Assembly (NCBI RefSeq): GCF_020535565.1
Contig: NZ_CP084758.1
Coordinates: 2,488,501-2,552,500, forward strand
DNA length: 64,000 bases
Source: Shinella sp. XGS7
GTDB lineage: Bacteria; Pseudomonadota; Gammaproteobacteria; Burkholderiales; Burkholderiaceae_C
Reading direction: 5' to 3'
Shown here: in pieces, positions 23,566 to 32,421 of the stretch
How the letters are laid out: each line of letters opens with the position of its first letter
Numbering within the stretch: the stretch's first letter is position 1
The notes under the pieces: model-generated
Databases searched by the model: none
What the model saw: the letters and a program-made list of their open reading frames with translations, nothing else
Told to the model about the DNA's origin: nothing
Program-made: the position numbers and the translations under genes

Positions 23566-25458
23566 ATGAACTATGCCCTGCTGAAGACCGTCAACAGCCC
23601 CTCCGATCTGCGCCGCCTGCCGCGCGCCGACCTGGGCAGGCTGGCCGATGAGCTGCGTGCCTATGTGCTGGAGTCGGTCTCCAAGACCGGTGGCCACCTG
23701 GGCTCCAATCTGGGCACGGTGGAACTGACCATCGCCCTGCACTACGTGTTCAACACGCCCCAGGACCGGCTGGTCTGGGACGTGGGTCACCAGACCTATC
23801 CGCACAAGGTGCTGACCGGCCGCCGCGAGGCCATGGCCACGCTGCGCCAGCTGGGCGGCATCAGCGGCTTTCCGCGCCGCGATGAGAGCGAGTACGACAC
23901 CTTCGGCACCGGCCACTCCAGCACCTCGATTTCGGCCGCCCATGGCATGGCCATGGCCGCCAAGCTCAAGGGCGAGGATCGCAAGGCGGTGGCCATCATC
24001 GGCGACGGCTCCATGACCGCCGGTATGGCTTTCGAGGCGCTGAACAACGCCGGTGTGGCCCATGGTGGCCTGCTGGGCGATGTGCTGGTGGTGCTGAACG
24101 ACAACGATATGTCGATCAGCCCGCCGGTGGGCGCGCTCAACAAGTATCTGGCCCGCCTGATGAGCGGCAAGTTCTACGCCGCGGCTCGCGAGGGCGCCAA
24201 GTCGGTGCTGAAGAACACGCCGCTCTACGAGTTTGCGCGCCGCTTCGAGGAGCACACCAAGGGCATGGTCGTGCCCGGCACCATCTTCGAGGAGTTCGGC
24301 TTCAACTATGTAGGCCCCATCGACGGCCATGATCTGGACGCCCTGATCCCCACGCTGGAGAACCTGCGCGACAAGAAGGGTCCGCAGTTCCTGCATGTGG
24401 TGACCAAGAAGGGTGCCGGCTACAAGCTGGCCGAGGCCGATCCGGTCAAGTACCACGCCGCCTCGGGCAAGTTCGATCCGGCCGTGGGCTTCGTCAAGCC
24501 GGCCACGCCGCCCAAGCCCACCTTCACCCAGATCTTCGGCGAGTGGCTGTGCGACATGGCCGAGCAGGACCAGCGCCTGGTGGGCATCACGCCCGCCATG
24601 CGCGAGGGTTCGGGCATGGTGGACTTCCACAAGCGTTTCCCCACCCGTTATCACGATGTGGGCATCGCCGAGCAGCATTCGGTCACCTTTGCCGCCGGTC
24701 TGGCGTGTGAGGGCCTCAAGCCGGTGGTGGCGATCTACTCCACCTTCCTGCAGCGCGCCTACGACCAACTGGTCCACGATGTGGCCATCCAGAACCTGCC
24801 GGTGCTGTTCGCCCTGGACCGCGCCGGTCTGGTGGGCGCTGACGGCGCCACGCATGCGGGCAACTACGACATCGCCTTCACCCGCTGCATTCCCAATATG
24901 GCGCTGCTGACCCCGGCCGACGAGAACGAGTGCCGCCAGGCTCTGTTCACCGGCTTCCAGCACAACGGACCCGTCACGGTGCGCTACCCGCGCGGCAGCG
25001 GCGTGGGGAGCGTGGTGCAAAAGGAGATGCAAGCCCTGCCCTGGGGCAAGGGCGAGGTGCGCCGCCAGGGTTCGCGCATTGCCATCCTGGCCTTCGGCAC
25101 CCTGCTGTACCCGGCGCTCAAGGCCGCCGAGGCCCTGGACGCCACGGTGGCGAATATGCGCTTCGTCAAGCCGCTGGACACGGCCCTGGTGGCCGAGCTG
25201 GCGCGCACGCACGAGGCCATCGTCACGGTGGAAGACAGCTGCCTGATGGGCGGTGCCGGCTCGGCCGTGCTGGAAGCCCTGCAGGCTGCCGGCCTGAATG
25301 TGCCGGTGCTGCAACTGGGCTTGCCCGACGAGTTCATCGAGCATGGCGACCCGGCCAAGCTGATGAGCCAGTGCGGCCTGGATGCCGCTGGCATCGAGCA
25401 GAGCATCCTCAAGCGCTTCGGCGCTCGCCCGGCCCTGGTGCGCGCGGCGAATCAGTAA
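23566..25458 (+). CDS. dxs: 1-deoxy-D-xylulose-5-phosphate synthase
   Basis: 630 residues, the normal length. Key features: [33 protein letters not shown], the thiamine-diphosphate motif [32 protein letters not shown], and the transketolase-type [15 protein letters not shown]. The enzyme condenses pyruvate and glyceraldehyde-3-phosphate, the first step of the MEP isoprenoid pathway. It feeds the same pathway as ispA just upstream. Its stop overlaps the convergent LysR gene by 7 bp (25452-25458). Confidence 0.97.
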   Translation: MNYALLKTVNSPSDLRRLPRADLGRLADELRAYVLESVSKTGGHLGSNLGTVELTIALHYVFNTPQDRLVWDVGHQTYPHKVLTGRREAMATLRQLGGISGFPRRDESEYDTFGTGHSSTSISAAHGMAMAAKLKGEDRKAVAIIGDGSMTAGMAFEALNNAGVAHGGLLGDVLVVLNDNDMSISPPVGALNKYLARLMSGKFYAAAREGAKSVLKNTPLYEFARRFEEHTKGMVVPGTIFEEFGFNYVGPIDGHDLDALIPTLENLRDKKGPQFLHVVTKKGAGYKLAEADPVKYHAASGKFDPAVGFVKPATPPKPTFTQIFGEWLCDMAEQDQRLVGITPAMREGSGMVDFHKRFPTRYHDVGIAEQHSVTFAAGLACEGLKPVVAIYSTFLQRAYDQLVHDVAIQNLPVLFALDRAGLVGADGATHAGNYDIAFTRCIPNMALLTPADENECRQALFTGFQHNGPVTVRYPRGSGVGSVVQKEMQALPWGKGEVRRQGSRIAILAFGTLLYPALKAAEALDATVANMRFVKPLDTALVAELARTHEAIVTVEDSCLMGGAGSAVLEALQAAGLNVPVLQLGLPDEFIEHGDPAKLMSQCGLDAAGIEQSILKRFGARPALVRAANQ

Positions 25459-26387
25459 GCGATGGGCCCCTCCAGGGCCTGATCCAGCTGGGCGGCCAGC
25501 GTTTGCGCCGTGAGGCGCAGGCTGGACAGCAAGGCCAGCGCCAGGGGCTGAGCCGGTCGGAACTCCGGCAGCAAGGCCTGCACCCGAAATGGCACCGAAA
25601 CCCCGAAGCGCCGCAGGCGCAGGCCCGGCCCCGCGCAGGCCAGGGCCGTGAGCGGGTTCACCACCGCCAGGCCCAGGCCCTGCTGCACCAGGGCGCAGAC
25701 GGCCACGGCGCTGTGCGTCTCCAGCCGCAGCCGCCGCGCCACGCCGGCCGCGCCGAAGATCGCGTCCAGCTGCTGCCGGTAGGGGTCTTCGGGGGAGAGG
25801 CTGACGAAATCTTCCCCCGCAAAATCCGCCGGCGTCAGGCAGGGCTTGGCCAGCAGGCGGTGCCCGGCGGGCAGCACACAGACCTCGTCCAGGGCCAGCA
25901 GGGCCTCGCTGCGCGTGCCCGGGGCCGAGAGGCCCGATTCCGACAGGCCCAGATCGAAGCGCTGCGCCCCCATCCATTCCTCCAGCAGGGGCGACTCCTG
26001 GGGCGTGATCGCCAGCTCGGCCGCCGGGTGCTGGCGCAGAAAGTCCGCGCAGGCCGCGGGCAGCAGGGCATGGCTCAGGGCCGGCAGGCAGAGCACCGAC
26101 AGCCGGGAGGCCGCCTCGGCGCGCCCCAGCTGCGCGGCCCGTTCCATCACCCGGCCCAGCCCCTGGAAGCTGCGCTGCACCTCGTCGAACAGGGCCAGGG
26201 CGCGGGCATTGGGGCGCAGCCGCCCGGCCTGGCGCTCGAAAAGCGCATAGCCCAGCAACTGCTCCAGCCGCGCCAGCTCCCGGCTCACCGTGGGCTGGCT
26301 GCTGTGCAGCAGGGCGGCAGCGCCGGTGACGCTGCCGGCCGTCATCACGGCGCGGAAGACCTCGATATGGCGGTGACCGATGCTCAT
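25452..26387 (-). CDS. lysR: LysR-family transcriptional regulator, probable activator of lysA
   Basis: 311 residues. The N-terminal winged helix-turn-helix [36 protein letters not shown] is typical of LysR proteins, and the C-terminal two-lobed ligand domain has the expected length. It is transcribed divergently from lysA across 108 bp, the same arrangement as E. coli lysR-lysA, where LysR responds to diaminopimelate and lysine. A TTGATT-N5-AATCAA inverted repeat lies in between. The regulated gene is inferred from position. The 3' end overlaps the end of dxs by 7 bp. Confidence 0.88.
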   Translation of the reverse strand: MSIGHRHIEVFRAVMTAGSVTGAAALLHSSQPTVSRELARLEQLLGYALFERQAGRLRPNARALALFDEVQRSFQGLGRVMERAAQLGRAEAASRLSVLCLPALSHALLPAACADFLRQHPAAELAITPQESPLLEEWMGAQRFDLGLSESGLSAPGTRSEALLALDEVCVLPAGHRLLAKPCLTPADFAGEDFVSLSPEDPYRQQLDAIFGAAGVARRLRLETHSAVAVCALVQQGLGLAVVNPLTALACAGPGLRLRRFGVSVPFRVQALLPEFRPAQPLALALLSSLRLTAQTLAAQLDQALEGPIAY

Positions 26388-26411
26388 GGGCTAAACCATA
26401 TCAGGATTGAA

Positions 26412-26428
26412 TTGATTAAAGAAATCAA
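26412..26428. promoter_or_regulatory. Inverted repeat, probable LysR binding site between lysR and lysA
   Basis: TTGATT (26412-26417) and AATCAA (26423-26428) form a perfect inverted repeat with a 5-bp spacer, fitting the T-N11-A type LysR-box. A further half-site-like TTTGATTGAAT follows at 26433. The whole gap is AT-rich against GC-rich surroundings. Confidence 0.65.
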
Positions 26429-26495
26429 AGCATTTGATTGAATGATGTGGCGCAGGCATGCTGGTGCTCTTCAAGAATCCTGCCCGGCCTGCACC

Positions 26496-27746
26496 ATGCC
26501 CCGTCCCGTCTCCGCCCCCCTGCTCTGGAATCTGGCCGAACGCTTCGGCACCCCCCTCTGGGTCTATGACGCGGCCCTCATCCGCAGCCGGATCGCGGCG
26601 CTCCAGGCCTTCGACACCATCCGCTTCGCGCAGAAGGCCTGCTCCAACACCCATATCCTCAAGCTGATGCGCGAGCAGGGGGTGAAGGTGGATGCCGTCT
26701 CGCGCGGCGAGATCCTGCGCGCCCTGGCCGCCGGCTACCGCGCCGGCGCGGATGGCGAGATCGTCTTCACCGCCGATCTGCTGGACCGCGAGACCCTGGC
26801 CACCGTGGCCGAGCACCGCGTGCCGGTGAATGCCGGTTCCATCGACATGCTGGGCCAGCTGGCCGCGGTCTCGCCCGGTCACCCGGTCTGGCTGCGCATC
26901 AACCCCGGCTTCGGCCATGGCCACAGCAACAAGACCAATACCGGCGGCGAGCACAGCAAGCACGGCATCTGGCATAGCGAGCTGGGCGCCGCGCTGGACG
27001 TGATCCGCGCCCAGGGCCTGAAGCTGGTCGGCCTGCACATGCACATCGGTTCGGGCGTGGACTATGGCCATCTGGCCCAGGTCTGCGGCGCCATGGTGGA
27101 CCTGGTGCGCCAGGCCCACGAGGCCGGCCACGATCTGCAGGCCATCTCGGCCGGCGGCGGGCTCTCCATTCCCTACCGCGAGGGCGGGGCGGTGATCGAC
27201 ACGGCCCATTACTTCGGCCTCTGGGACGCGGCCCGCCAGCAGGCCGAGGCCCTGCTGGGCCATGGCCTGCATCTGGAGATCGAGCCGGGCCGCTTCCTGG
27301 TGGCCGAGGCCGGCCTGCTGCTGGCCGAGGTGCGCGCGACCAAGAACGCGGGCGCCAACCACTTCGTGCTGGTGGATGCCGGCTTCAACGAGCTGATGCG
27401 CCCCGCCATGTACGGCGCCTTCCACGCCATGGAGATCCTGCCGCGCGACGGCGTGGCGCGTCCCCAGCGCCCCAGCGTGGTGGCCGGGCCGCTGTGCGAA
27501 TCGGGCGATGTCTTCACCCAGGAAGACGGCGGCGTGGTGGTGCCGCGCGACCTGGCCGAGGCGCGGGTGGGCGATCTGCTGCTGATCCATGACACCGGCG
27601 CCTACGGTGCCTCCATGTCCAGCAACTACAACAGCCGCCCCCTGATCGCCGAAGTGCTGGTGGAGGGCGATGACCCCGCCTCGGCCCGCCTGATCCGCCG
27701 CCGCCAGACGGTGGAGGAGCTGCTGGCCCTGGAATCCGGGCTCTGA
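26496..27746 (+). CDS. lysA: Diaminopimelate decarboxylase
   Basis: 416 residues from the ATG at 26496. The PLP-binding lysine is in FAQKACSNTHILK (Lys47). The alanine-racemase-fold barrel follows with LVGLHMHIGSGVDY and ISAGGGLSIPY. The C-terminal domain has GPLCESGDVF, where Cys-Glu completes the active site, and the final YGASMSSNYNSRP. It makes L-lysine from meso-diaminopimelate. An in-frame start at 26442 would add 18 residues not typical of the family. The divergent lysR and the inverted repeat suggest control by LysR. Confidence 0.95.
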   Translation: MPRPVSAPLLWNLAERFGTPLWVYDAALIRSRIAALQAFDTIRFAQKACSNTHILKLMREQGVKVDAVSRGEILRALAAGYRAGADGEIVFTADLLDRETLATVAEHRVPVNAGSIDMLGQLAAVSPGHPVWLRINPGFGHGHSNKTNTGGEHSKHGIWHSELGAALDVIRAQGLKLVGLHMHIGSGVDYGHLAQVCGAMVDLVRQAHEAGHDLQAISAGGGLSIPYREGGAVIDTAHYFGLWDAARQQAEALLGHGLHLEIEPGRFLVAEAGLLLAEVRATKNAGANHFVLVDAGFNELMRPAMYGAFHAMEILPRDGVARPQRPSVVAGPLCESGDVFTQEDGGVVVPRDLAEARVGDLLLIHDTGAYGASMSSNYNSRPLIAEVLVEGDDPASARLIRRRQTVEELLALESGL

Positions 27747-27756
27747 TATGGATGTT

Positions 27757-27783
27757 GCTATTGCACAAATTTTGTGCAATAGC
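27757..27783. repeat. Perfect 13-bp inverted repeat between lysA and ahpC
   Basis: GCTATTGCACAAA (27757-27769), one central base, then TTTGTGCAATAGC (27771-27783). It begins 10 bp after the lysA stop and is 110 bp ahead of ahpC. As RNA it could fold as a 12-bp stem with a 3-base loop followed by TTTCCTC, a weak terminator for lysA. As DNA it has the symmetry of an operator (TGCAC-N7-GTGCA core). Confidence 0.7.
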
Positions 27784-27892
27784 TTTCCTCAATAGGCGCA
27801 GGCAATCGGGGTGATTTGATTAAACAAACCTAAGAGCCGATAGCCATCGATATGATTCACTCCATTCCATCAACCCACAGCGGAGTGCATCC

Positions 27893-28456
27893 ATGTCCCT
27901 GATCAACACCCAAGTCCAGCCCTTCAAGGCCCAAGCCTTCCACAACGGCAAGTTCATCGAGGTGAGCGATGAGTCCCTGAAGGGCAAGTGGTCCGTGCTG
28001 ATCTTCATGCCGGCCGCCTTCACCTTCAACTGCCCCACCGAAGTGGAAGACGCTGCCGAGCACTACGCCGAGTTCCAGAAGGCCGAGACCGAGGTCTACA
28101 TCGTCACCACCGACACGCACTTCTCGCACAAGGTGTGGCACGAGACCAGCCCGGCCGTGGGCAAGGCCAAGTTCCCCCTGGTCGGTGACCCGACCCACGC
28201 CCTGACCAACGCCTTCGGCGTGCACATCCCGGAAGAAGGCCTGGCCCTGCGCGGCACCTTCGTGATCAACCCGGAAGGCGTGATCAAGACTGCCGAGATC
28301 CACTCCAACGAGATCGCCCGCGACGTCAAGGAAACCCTGCGCAAGCTCAAGGCTGCCCAGTACACCGCCAAGAACCCCGGCCAGGTCTGCCCGGCCAAGT
28401 GGAACGAAGGCGCCAAGACCATCGCTCCCTCGCTGGACCTGGTCGGCAAGATCTAA
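27893..28456 (+). CDS. ahpC: Alkyl hydroperoxide reductase subunit C (2-Cys peroxiredoxin)
   Basis: 187 residues, full length. The peroxidatic cysteine is Cys47 in AAFTFNCPTEVED and the resolving cysteine is Cys166 in NPGQVCPAKW. GGAGT lies about 10 bp upstream of the ATG. AhpC reduces hydrogen peroxide and organic peroxides in the cytoplasm and is recycled by AhpF, encoded next. The upstream AT-rich gap contains ATAG (27840) and CTAA (27830), which only loosely resemble OxyR half-sites. The very uniform codon use (AAG, GAG, ACC, TTC) suggests high expression. Confidence 0.97.
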   Translation: MSLINTQVQPFKAQAFHNGKFIEVSDESLKGKWSVLIFMPAAFTFNCPTEVEDAAEHYAEFQKAETEVYIVTTDTHFSHKVWHETSPAVGKAKFPLVGDPTHALTNAFGVHIPEEGLALRGTFVINPEGVIKTAEIHSNEIARDVKETLRKLKAAQYTAKNPGQVCPAKWNEGAKTIAPSLDLVGKI

Positions 28457-28512
28457 GCCTCGCCCAGCCCACCCCGTGTTGAGGTTCAGCCTCATCACCG
28501 ATTGCAGCATTT

Positions 28513-28534
28513 CCGGCGGCCCGCGTGCCGCCGG
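28513..28534 (+). repeat. GC-rich hairpin between ahpC and ahpF
   Basis: CCGGCGGC (28513-28520) and GCCGCCGG (28527-28534) form a perfect 8-bp stem with a 6-base loop. There is no U-tract, so it is more likely an mRNA processing or stabilising structure than a terminator. A second weak stem (TGAGG/CCTCA) is just upstream. Confidence 0.45.
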
Positions 28535-28606
28535 GATGCCCCTGGCCGCCCGTTCGCAAAGGAGGCCAGCTCTCAAAGTCGCTTGATACAAGAAGGAAGC
28601 ATCACC

Positions 28607-30160
28607 ATGTTGGACGACACCCTGAAGACCCAGCTCAAGGCCTACCTGGAGCGCGTCACCCAGCCGTTCGAGATCGAGGCTTCCCTGAGCGACTCTGAGA
28701 GCTCCCGCGAGCTGCAGCAACTGCTGCAGGACATCGCCGCGATGTCTGACAAGATCACGCTGAAGCTGGACGGCCAGGACGCTCGCCGCCCCTCCTTCAG
28801 CCTCAAGCGCACCGGCACCGAGCAGAGCCTGCGCTTTGCCGCCATCCCCCTGGGTCATGAGTTCACCTCTCTGGTGCTGGCCCTGCTGTGGACCGGCGGC
28901 CATCCGCCCAAGGTCGAGCCCGACACCATCGAGCGCATCAAGGGCCTGGACGGCGACTACGCCTTCGAGGTGTACATGAGCCTGTCCTGCCACAACTGCC
29001 CGGACGTGGTGCAGGCCCTGTCCCTGATGTCGGTGCTCAACCCCAAGGTCAAGTCCGTCATCATCGACGGTGCCCTGTTCCAGGACGAGGTCAACGGCCG
29101 CGAGATCATGGCCGTGCCGGCCGTCTGGCTGAACGGCGCGCCCTTCGGCTCGGGCCGCATGACGGTGGAAGAGATCGTCGCCAAGCTCGATAGCGGCGCG
29201 GCAGCCAAGGACGCCGAGAAGCTCAGCGCCAAGCAAGCGTTTGACGTGCTGATCGTCGGCGGTGGCCCCGCCGGCGCTGCCGCCGCCGTTTACGCCGCCC
29301 GCAAGGGCATCCGCACCGGCATTGCCGCCGAGCGCTTCGGCGGCCAGGTCAACGACACCATGGCCATCGAGAACTACATCTCGGTGCTGGAGACCGACGG
29401 CCTGAAGTTCGCCACCGCGCTGGAACAGCATGTGAAGCACTACGGCGTGGACACCATGAACCTGCAGCGCGCCACCAAGCTCGTGCCCGCCAGCGAGCCC
29501 GGCGGCCTGATCGAGCTGCAGCTGGAAAACGGCGGCGTGCTCAAGAGCAAGACCGTGATCCTCTCCACCGGCGCGCGCTGGCGCAATGTGAATGTGCCCG
29601 GCGAGCAGGAGTACAAGAACAAGGGCGTGGCCTACTGCCCGCACTGCGACGGTCCGCTGTTCAAGGGCAAGCGCGTGGCGGTGATCGGCGGCGGCAACTC
29701 CGGCGTGGAAGCCGCCATCGACCTGGCGGGCATCGTCTCGCATGTGACCCTGCTGGAGTTTGGCGAGCAGCTGCGCGCCGACGCGGTGCTGGTCAAGAAG
29801 CTGGAAAGCCTGGCCAACGTCACCATCATCAAGCAGGCCCAGACCACCGAGTTCACCGGCGCAGCCGGCAAGCTCAATGGCCTGAACTACACCGACCGCG
29901 CCAGCGGCGAAGCCAAGCGCATCGAGCTGGAAGGCGTGTTCGTGCAGATCGGCCTGGTGCCCAACACCGAATGGCTCAAGGGCACGGTGGAGCTGTCCAA
30001 GTTCGGCGAGATCATCGTCAACGCCAAGGGCGAGACCTCGGTGCCGGGCGTGTTTGCCGCCGGCGACGCGACCACGACGCCTTTCAAGCAGATCATCATC
30101 GCCGCCGGTGAGGGCGCGAAGGCCGCGCTGGCCGCCTTCGACCACATCATCCGTCACTGA
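28607..30160 (+). CDS. ahpF: Alkyl hydroperoxide reductase subunit F
   Basis: 517 residues. The N-terminal tandem thioredoxin-fold domain has the redox pair SCHNC (Cys128/Cys131). The FAD domain has [15 protein letters not shown], and the NADH domain [19 protein letters not shown] with the second redox pair CPHC (Cys344/Cys347). [15 protein letters not shown] binds FAD near the C-terminus. AhpF passes electrons from NADH to AhpC. The start at 28607 has AAGGAAG ahead of it; an in-frame extension upstream runs through the intergenic hairpin and is not used. A strong terminator follows. Confidence 0.97.
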   Translation: MLDDTLKTQLKAYLERVTQPFEIEASLSDSESSRELQQLLQDIAAMSDKITLKLDGQDARRPSFSLKRTGTEQSLRFAAIPLGHEFTSLVLALLWTGGHPPKVEPDTIERIKGLDGDYAFEVYMSLSCHNCPDVVQALSLMSVLNPKVKSVIIDGALFQDEVNGREIMAVPAVWLNGAPFGSGRMTVEEIVAKLDSGAAAKDAEKLSAKQAFDVLIVGGGPAGAAAAVYAARKGIRTGIAAERFGGQVNDTMAIENYISVLETDGLKFATALEQHVKHYGVDTMNLQRATKLVPASEPGGLIELQLENGGVLKSKTVILSTGARWRNVNVPGEQEYKNKGVAYCPHCDGPLFKGKRVAVIGGGNSGVEAAIDLAGIVSHVTLLEFGEQLRADAVLVKKLESLANVTIIKQAQTTEFTGAAGKLNGLNYTDRASGEAKRIELEGVFVQIGLVPNTEWLKGTVELSKFGEIIVNAKGETSVPGVFAAGDATTTPFKQIIIAAGEGAKAALAAFDHIIRH

Positions 30161-30213
30161 GCGCACGCCTGCCGCGGCCGCGCGCTGCGGCGGGCGGGGC
30201 GACAGCGAAAGAG

Positions 30214-30250
30214 AAGGCCGGTCAATGCTTGTTGACCGGCCTTTGTTTTG
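30214..30250 (+). terminator. Rho-independent terminator of ahpCF
   Basis: AAGGCCGGTCAA (30214-30225) pairs perfectly with TTGACCGGCCTT (30232-30243) around a 6-base loop, followed by TGTTTTG. The remaining gap to 30501 shows no convincing gene or signal. Confidence 0.9.
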
Positions 30251-30501
30251 CCGGGGCAAGAACGGTCGAGTCCTCAATGGCTGATGGCTGCCAGGAGCGC
30301 CAGACCGTCATGGAAAGCTCTGCCGCGGCATGGGCCTCGCGATCTTGTCGCGCATGATCAGTTGCAGCCCGTGCCGCAGCTGCAGGACTTTCAGTGCCTG
30401 TGCGCCAAGCTCCCGGGACGTTTGAGGGCCGCGCGGATCGACACGGCGGCCTCCCTATCTTCCCGGTGGTCGCAGCGGTCCCGGCCGGGCACCATGCCGC
30501 C

Positions 30502-30771
30502 ATGGCCCGCATCATCTTCACCCCCCAGCTGCGCCGCTTCGTCGAGGCCCCCGAGGTCCTGGTGGAGGCGACCAGCGTGCGCGAGGCGCTGGACGCCGCC
30601 CTGGCGGACAAGCCGCGCCTGCGCGCCTATGTGCTGGACGAGCAGGGCCATCTGCGCGCCAACGTCACGATCTTTGTGGACGGGCGCCGCCTGCGCGATC
30701 TGCGCGGCCTGAGCGATGCGCTGGGCCCCGAGGCCCAGGTCCATGTGCTGCAAGCATTGTCCGGAGGATGA
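30502..30771 (+). CDS. MoaD/ThiS-family ubiquitin-like protein
   Basis: 89 residues. It is a beta-grasp fold by pattern: IIFTPQLRRFV, EATSVREALDAAL, NVTIFVDGRRLRDLRG, and a C-terminal diglycine (ALSGG). MoaD and ThiS proteins carry sulfur as a C-terminal thiocarboxylate after adenylation by an E1-like enzyme. Here no MoeB/ThiF, molybdopterin or thiamin gene is nearby; the partner is a BNR-propeller gene starting 4 bp after the stop, a pairing seen in other bacteria but without known role. The start at 30502 is chosen because the domain begins there; an in-frame start at 30394 adds 36 low-complexity residues. Confidence 0.82.
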   Translation: MARIIFTPQLRRFVEAPEVLVEATSVREALDAALADKPRLRAYVLDEQGHLRANVTIFVDGRRLRDLRGLSDALGPEAQVHVLQALSGG

Positions 30772-30775
30772 AACC

Positions 30776-31861
30776 ATGAGCGAGACGAGTGCCTGGCTTG
30801 CCACCCGCAAGGGCCTGTTCGAGTTGCGCAGCGCCGGGCCCGGCGCGCCCTGGCGCATCGAGCGTGTGAGCTTTCTGGGCGAGCCCGTCAGCATGGTGCT
30901 GCCGCCGCCCGCCGGAGGCGGACGCCTGCTGGCGGCCCTGAACCTGGGCCATTTCGGCACCAAGCTGCAGGGCTCGGACGATGGCGGCCGCAGCTGGACC
31001 GAGCTGGCCGCGCCGGCCTACCCACCCCAGCCCGAGGGCGCCGAAGGCCCGGCCTGGAAGCTGCAGCAGATCTGGTCCCTGGAACGCGCCGGCAGCACGC
31101 TCTGGGCCGGCACCATCCCGGGCGGGCTGTTTCGCAGCGAGGACGAAGGCGCAAGCTGGCAACTGGTCCAGAGCCTGTGGACCCGGCCTGAACGCCTGGA
31201 GTGGATGGGCGGCGGCTATGAGGCCCCGGGCATCCACTCCATCTGCCCCCATCCCGGCCAGGCCGGGGAGCTGCTGCTGGGCATCTCCTGCGGTGGCGCC
31301 TGGCGCAGCAGCGATGGCGGCGAGAGCTGGGCCTTGCGCGCCGCCGGCATGCGGGCCGACTTCATGCCCCCCGAGCGCAGCGAGGACCAGAACATCCAGG
31401 ACCCACACCGCATCGTGCGCTGCGCGGCCGCGCCCGAGGTGCTGTGGTGCCAGCATCACTGCGGCATCTGGCGCTCCAGCGACAACGGTGCCCACTGGCA
31501 GGCCCTGCAGGCCCAGCCCTCCAGCTTCGGCTTTGCGGTGGCGGCGCACCCCGGCGACCCGCAGACCGCCTGGTTCGTGCCCGCCGTGAAGGACGAGCGC
31601 CGCGTGCCGGTGGACGGCGCCCTGTGCGTGACCTGCACCCGCGACGGCGGCCAGAGCTTCGAGCAGCTGCGCATCGGCCTGCCCCAGCAGCACTGCTATG
31701 AGCTGGTCTACCGCCACGGCCTGGATGTGGATGCCAGCGGCCAGCGTCTGCTGATGGGCACGACCACGGGCAGCCTCTGGGCCGGCGAGGCCGGCGGCGA
31801 GCGCTGGCTGGAGGTCTCGCGCGGGCTGCCGCCCATCTATGCGCTACGCTTTGGCGCATGA
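30776..31861 (+). CDS. BNR/sialidase-like beta-propeller protein
   Basis: 361 residues. Asp-box motifs (S-x-D-x-G-x-x-W) recur: SDDGGRSWTEL, SEDEGASWQL, SSDGGESWAL, SSDNGAHWQAL and TRDGGQSFEQL, giving a six-bladed propeller of the BNR/exo-sialidase-like superfamily. There is no signal peptide, and the N-terminus goes straight into SAWLATRKGLFEL, so it is cytoplasmic. The catalytic residues of true sialidases are not evident. A good Shine-Dalgarno (GGAGG) overlaps the end of the MoaD-like gene. Its stop overlaps the start of the acetyltransferase gene (ATGA). Confidence 0.85.
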   Translation: MSETSAWLATRKGLFELRSAGPGAPWRIERVSFLGEPVSMVLPPPAGGGRLLAALNLGHFGTKLQGSDDGGRSWTELAAPAYPPQPEGAEGPAWKLQQIWSLERAGSTLWAGTIPGGLFRSEDEGASWQLVQSLWTRPERLEWMGGGYEAPGIHSICPHPGQAGELLLGISCGGAWRSSDGGESWALRAAGMRADFMPPERSEDQNIQDPHRIVRCAAAPEVLWCQHHCGIWRSSDNGAHWQALQAQPSSFGFAVAAHPGDPQTAWFVPAVKDERRVPVDGALCVTCTRDGGQSFEQLRIGLPQQHCYELVYRHGLDVDASGQRLLMGTTTGSLWAGEAGGERWLEVSRGLPPIYALRFGA

Positions 31862-32418
31862 GCTTTCCGACCTTGCAGACCGAGCGGCTCCTGCTGCGCG
31901 AGCTGACACCGGCCGATGCGCCGACCCTGTTCGCCATCCACGGCAATGCCGAGGCCATGCGCTGGTTTGGCAGCGACCCGCTGCAGAGCCTGGCCCAGGC
32001 CGAGCAGCTGGTCGAGACCTTTGCCAGCTGGCGCCGCCAGCCCAACCCCGGCACGCGCTGGGGCCTGGCCCGGCGTGAGGACGGTGCGCTCGTGGGCAGC
32101 TGCGGCCTCTTCAACTGGAACCGCGCCTGGCGCCGCTGCGTGCTGGGCTATGAGCTGGCCCCCGCCGCCCAGGGTCAGGGCTTGATGGCCGAGGCCCTGC
32201 GTGCCGTGCTGGACTGGGGCTTCGCGGCCGAGGGCATGAACCTGAACCGCGTGGAGGCCCTGATCCACCCGCGCAACACGCCCTCGCTGAGCCTGGTGGG
32301 CCGCCTGGGTTTTGCCCGCGAGGGGCTGCTGCGCGAGGTGGCCTTCTGGGGCGGCCGGCACGAAGACCTGGAACTGCACGCCCTGCTGGCGCGTGAGTGG
32401 GCGGCCGGCAAGCGCTAG
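31858..32418 (+). CDS. GNAT acetyltransferase, RimJ/RimL type
   Basis: 186 residues. It begins with the RimJ/L hallmark LQTERLLLRELTPADA, followed by RRCVLGYELAPAAQGQGLMAEALRAVLDWGF (acetyl-CoA pyrophosphate loop) and LIHPRNTPSLSLVGRLGFAREG. It would acetylate an N-terminal or side-chain amine, with the target unknown. The ATG overlaps the stop of the BNR-propeller gene, making it the third gene of a coupled unit. It faces the pseudouridine synthase gene. Confidence 0.9.
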   Translation: MSFPTLQTERLLLRELTPADAPTLFAIHGNAEAMRWFGSDPLQSLAQAEQLVETFASWRRQPNPGTRWGLARREDGALVGSCGLFNWNRAWRRCVLGYELAPAAQGQGLMAEALRAVLDWGFAAEGMNLNRVEALIHPRNTPSLSLVGRLGFAREGLLREVAFWGGRHEDLELHALLAREWAAGKR

Positions 32419-32421
32419 CGG

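Noticed and set aside
22120..25977. A 1285-codon open frame on the minus strand opposite xseB, ispA and dxs
   Set aside because: In GC-rich DNA stop codons are scarce on the opposite strand of real genes. The translation is low-complexity Gly/Ala/Gln/His, and the other strand encodes well-recognised enzymes.
27811..27855. OxyR binding site upstream of ahpC
   Set aside because: ATAG (27840) and CTAA (27830) are present, but the four half sites do not keep the 11-bp spacing of the OxyR motif.
30251..30501. A small gene between ahpF and the MoaD-like gene
   Set aside because: Short frames exist (for example from 30286), but they are Arg/Pro/Ser-rich, lack a ribosome binding site and run out of frame into the MoaD-like gene.
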